This document shows, in pieces, positions 61,796 to 64,000 of a DNA stretch of 64,000 nucleotides; the stretch's first letter is position 1; the number at the start of each line of letters is the position of its first letter. The translations under genes and the position numbers were made by a program. The notes beneath the pieces were generated by a model. The model was not told the DNA's origin, made no database searches, and worked only from the letters and a program-made list of their open reading frames with translations. The stretch is from Verrucomicrobiales bacterium (GTDB taxonomy: Bacteria; Verrucomicrobiota; Verrucomicrobiia; Limisphaerales; J093), in assembly GCA_024233215.1 (NCBI GenBank), contig JACKPW010000007.1, positions 62,001-126,000 on the forward strand, in the 5' to 3' direction.

Positions 61796-62265
61796 CGCAT
61801 TCTCAGGGAGGTCAGCACGTCGCTGGGGATTTGCTGGTTTTCCTGCTGGAAGCGCTCGTAGCCCTCGGGGGTGAACACCCGGAAGTAAGCGCCGGCCCCG
61901 GCAACCACTGCCGACTTGTCCAACCCGAGCACCCCCGCCAGCGCCTGCCCCAGGCAAAGCCGGCCGGATTTGTCCAACTGCAGCGGGATGCCCTGGGAGG
62001 TCATGATGTTCAGGATCTTGGTGGCCACGTCCGGCGGCACCCGGTCGGAACCCGCCAGTTCCACGCTGGCAAGACGCTGCTCCCAGGCATTCGGGGGAAA
62101 GACCGCCAGAGACTCCCGCGTGTCCAACGGCCAGGGCAAAACCACCCAGGAAACCCCGTGAAATCGGTCGCGCCAAGGCTTCGGAACACTGATGCGCGCA
62201 CCCGGCTCCACGGAAACTGTCCAGTTCCCGAGCAAAGAAGCACTTTCTGACCGAAAATCGCCCAT
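61792..62265 (-). CDS. mraZ: MraZ-like transcriptional regulator
   Basis: 157 aa from ATG 62265; the frame also has an ATG at 62295 that would add ten unconserved residues. Two SpoVT-AbrB-like halves are seen: TVSVEPGARISVPKPWRDRF and LQLDKSGRLCLGQALAGVLGL. Spacing and length fit MraZ, though the usual D-x-K-GR of the first half is replaced by EPGAR. MraZ binds tandem TGGGN repeats upstream of its own gene, and such boxes are present at 62320-62344. First gene of the dcw cluster. Confidence 0.85.
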   Translation of the reverse strand: MGDFRSESASLLGNWTVSVEPGARISVPKPWRDRFHGVSWVVLPWPLDTRESLAVFPPNAWEQRLASVELAGSDRVPPDVATKILNIMTSQGIPLQLDKSGRLCLGQALAGVLGLDKSAVVAGAGAYFRVFTPEGYERFQQENQQIPSDVLTSLRMR

Positions 62266-62319
62266 GACGCACCAACCACCAACAGCGCGACCCAACGCGC
62301 CAGTTCTGATTCCGAGGAA

Positions 62320-62344
62320 CCCCTTTTATCCCCAACCAGCCCCA
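62320..62344 (-). promoter_or_regulatory. predicted MraZ operator: three 10-bp-spaced TGGGG-type boxes
   Basis: On the minus strand TGGGG (62344-62340), TGGGG (62334-62330) and AGGGG (62324-62320) are each separated by exactly 5 nt. This is the arrangement known for MraZ binding sites (TGGGN repeats with 5-nt spacers). The boxes lie 55-79 nt upstream of the mraZ start at 62265, inside the 471-nt divergent region 62266-62736. Confidence 0.7.
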
Positions 62345-62389
62345 ACAGCAAGGAAAAACGCTGCGAATCCGGGACTTTGGGGAATGAAG

Positions 62390-62398
62390 TTATCCACA
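62390..62398 (+). promoter_or_regulatory. single perfect DnaA box
   Basis: TTATCCACA matches the E. coli consensus DnaA box exactly. It is alone, 125 nt upstream of mraZ, so it would be a regulatory site coupling replication and division rather than an origin. A chance match is possible. Confidence 0.3.
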
Positions 62399-62687
62399 GG
62401 TTGTGCCCAAGGTCAGGCGCCACCTGCCTGGAGCCTCCCTCGAATCGCCCTCCCTGTCCAGTCCAACTGCGCTCCAGCTGCGCTCCGCCAGCTTCGTTGG
62501 GGCGGGTTGGGGCAGGGGGCCGGCCCGGGATTGCCCGGCTCGCCGCAAAAAAAGGCAAACGATGGCCAAGGGGTGGAGAGCCGCCGTGTCAGGCACCTCG
62601 CATACTGATTTCGCGGGGCTTGCGGAGGGTCCGGATCTGCGGCACAGCCACCCTTCGCCCCGGCTGTTTTCCTTGTACCTGGAACCC

Positions 62688-62716
62688 GGGGCCGGCCGTC
62701 TCAGGCGTCCGGCCCC
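62688..62716 (+). other. GC-rich hairpin just upstream of the oxidoreductase gene
   Basis: GGGGCCGG (62688-62695) pairs with CCGGCCCC (62709-62716) and is followed by TGCTTTTG, 20 nt before the ATG at 62737. It looks terminator-like, so it may be an attenuator in the leader or may insulate the gene from upstream transcription. Confidence 0.4.
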
Positions 62717-62736
62717 TGCTTTTGAGAAAGAAACCA

Positions 62737-64000
62737 ATGAAGAGCTTGCTAACTCTGGACGGCAACGAGGCGGTCGCCTATGTCGCCTATCGCTGCAATG
62801 AGGTCATGGGCATCTATCCCATCACCCCGTCCTCCAACATGGGGGAATGGTGTGACCAGTGGGCCTCCGAAGGGGTGAAGAACCTCTGGGGCACAGTGCC
62901 CCACGTCGTCGAAATGCAGAGCGAGGGCGGCGCCGCCGGCGCGGTGCATGGCGCCCTCCAGACCGGGGCGCTGACCTGCACCTTCACCGCCTCCCAGGGT
63001 CTCCTGCTCAAGATCCCCAACATGTTCAAGATCGCCGGGGAACTCACCCCGACGGTGTTCCACATCTCCGCCCGCGCCCTGGCCACCCATGCGCTCTCCA
63101 TCTTCGGCGACCACAGCGACGTGATGGCCGCCCGGTCCACCGGGTTCGGCATGCTTTCGTCCGCCTCCGTCCAGGAGGCGCACGACTTCGCCCTGATCGC
63201 CCAGGCCGCCACCCTGAAAGCCCGCGTGCCCTTCCTGCACTTCTTCGACGGCTTCCGCACCTCCCATGAGGTCCAGCGCATCGAAATGCTCTCCGACGAC
63301 GAAATGCGCGCCATGATCGACGATTCCCTGGTGATCGCCCACCGGGAGCGCGCCCTTTCCCCCGACCGGCCAAAACTCCGCGGCACCGCCCAGAACCCCG
63401 ATGTCTTCTTCCAGGCCCGCGAGGCGTGCAACCCGTTCTACACCGCCTGCCCGGACATCACCCAGCAGGCGATGGACCAGTTCGCCGAGGTCGTGGGGCG
63501 TCGCTACAGCCTGTTCGACTACGTCGGGGCGGAGGACGCCGAACGCGTCGTGGTGCTGATGGGTTCCGCCTGCGAGGCCGCCCATGAAGCCATCGAGCAT
63601 CTGGTCGCCTCGGGCGAGAAGGTCGGCGTGCTCAAGGTCCGGCTCTACCGGCCGTTTGCGGCGCAGAAGTTCGTGGCCGCGCTGCCCGCCACCACGAAAC
63701 GGATTGCGGTTCTGGACCGCACCAAGGAGCCCGGCAGTGGCGGCGAACCGCTCTACCTCGACGTGGTGGCCGCACTGAACGAGGGCCTCGCCGAGGGATG
63801 GGGCAGCCTCACCGCCATGCCCAAGGTGGTCGCCGGCCGCTACGGCCTGTCGTCGAAGGAATTCACACCCGCAATGGTCAAGGGCGTGCTGGACAACCTC
63901 GCTGCCGACAAGCCGAAGCACCACTTCACCGTGGGGATCAACGACGACGTCAGCAACGGGAGCATCGCCTACGACGCCGGTTTCTCCACCGAATCGGACA
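62737..64000 (+). CDS. nifJ: pyruvate:ferredoxin (flavodoxin) oxidoreductase, 5' part (cut by window edge)
   Basis: 421 codons from ATG 62737 to the window edge, about one third of the 1180-residue single-chain enzyme. Domain I has LDGNEAVAYVAYRCNEVMGIYPITPSS, followed by MQSEGGAAGAVHGALQTGALTCTFTASQGLLL and FGDHSDVMAARSTGFGML. Domain II starts near residue 260 (ERVVVLMGSACEAAHEAI, KVRLYRPF). It oxidises pyruvate to acetyl-CoA with reduction of ferredoxin or flavodoxin, using thiamine diphosphate and iron-sulfur clusters. Its presence points to at least part-time anaerobic metabolism. Confidence 0.95.
   Translation, partial: MKSLLTLDGNEAVAYVAYRCNEVMGIYPITPSSNMGEWCDQWASEGVKNLWGTVPHVVEMQSEGGAAGAVHGALQTGALTCTFTASQGLLLKIPNMFKIAGELTPTVFHISARALATHALSIFGDHSDVMAARSTGFGMLSSASVQEAHDFALIAQAATLKARVPFLHFFDGFRTSHEVQRIEMLSDDEMRAMIDDSLVIAHRERALSPDRPKLRGTAQNPDVFFQAREACNPFYTACPDITQQAMDQFAEVVGRRYSLFDYVGAEDAERVVVLMGSACEAAHEAIEHLVASGEKVGVLKVRLYRPFAAQKFVAALPATTKRIAVLDRTKEPGSGGEPLYLDVVAALNEGLAEGWGSLTAMPKVVAGRYGLSSKEFTPAMVKGVLDNLAADKPKHHFTVGINDDVSNGSIAYDAGFSTESD

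Noticed and set aside
61247..62335. One long 362-codon protein spanning mraZ and the unknown gene
   Set aside because: Its N-terminal part is an out-of-frame shadow of mraZ; only the part from ATG 61795 is supported.
62390..62398. Possible replication origin at the DnaA box
   Set aside because: Only one box, no AT-rich unwinding region, and no dnaA, dnaN or gidA genes nearby.

Overview
The window is a gene-dense, GC-rich bacterial chromosome segment. It most likely comes from a verrucomicrobium of the Pedosphaera/Limisphaera type (subdivision 3). That placement is an inference from three things: a secreted protein with the C-terminal domain typical of that group, a pilin-like protein of the verrucomicrobial kind, and a full division/cell-wall (dcw) cluster with a divergent FtsZ, a GH172 protein and a GH2 enzyme. 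No rRNA, tRNA, CRISPR array, transposase or prophage was seen.

Layout. 1-5 kb: the 5' part of a secreted protein, then a propeller/Y_Y_Y sensor kinase carrying two compensating G-run frameshifts, with its NarL-type regulator convergent to it. 5-12 kb: a Sel1 repeat protein, a YegI-like protein kinase, a TPR-PilT-TPR set, a lipoprotein and an FAH-fold hydrolase. 12-23 kb: a GH2 glycosidase with a C-terminal discoidin-like domain, a nine-haem cytochrome with Ig-like domains, an OmpR-type two-component system and a secreted Ig-domain protein. Matching 11-bp direct repeats flank the two-component genes and suggest that both neighbours are its targets. 23-30 kb: E2 and E3 of a 2-oxoacid dehydrogenase, a peroxiredoxin, xylose isomerase, a DUF971 protein, a tiny membrane protein with an in-frame TGA followed by a SECIS-like hairpin (probable selenoprotein), and an omega-amidase-like hydrolase.

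30-34 kb: a minus-strand operon thyA, sanA-like, class V aminotransferase, ParD-like antitoxin, and a ParE toxin fused in frame to dihydrofolate reductase. 34-45 kb: gspE-gspF, a small protein with a truncated HNH nuclease, pgsA-pgpA, a GH172 (DUF2961) protein, a TlpA-like thioredoxin, a uridine-kinase-like P-loop kinase, a polyprenyl diphosphate synthase and a pilin-like protein.

45-62 kb: the dcw cluster on the minus strand, in the order mraZ, unknown 182-aa gene, rsmH, ftsL, ftsI, degenerate murE-like, murF, mraY, LysM protein, ftsW, murG, murB, ddl, ftsQ, ftsA, ftsZ. Many of its genes overlap by 1-16 nt. Three 10-bp-spaced TGGGG-type boxes upstream of mraZ look like the MraZ operator. murC and murD are absent from their usual places, and the murE-position gene has lost the ATP-binding motif. 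The window ends in the 5' part of a pyruvate:ferredoxin oxidoreductase gene.

The strongest unusual signals are the selenoprotein candidate at 29071-29268, the ParE-DHFR fusion at 30086-30901 and the MurE pseudoenzyme at 56467-57903.
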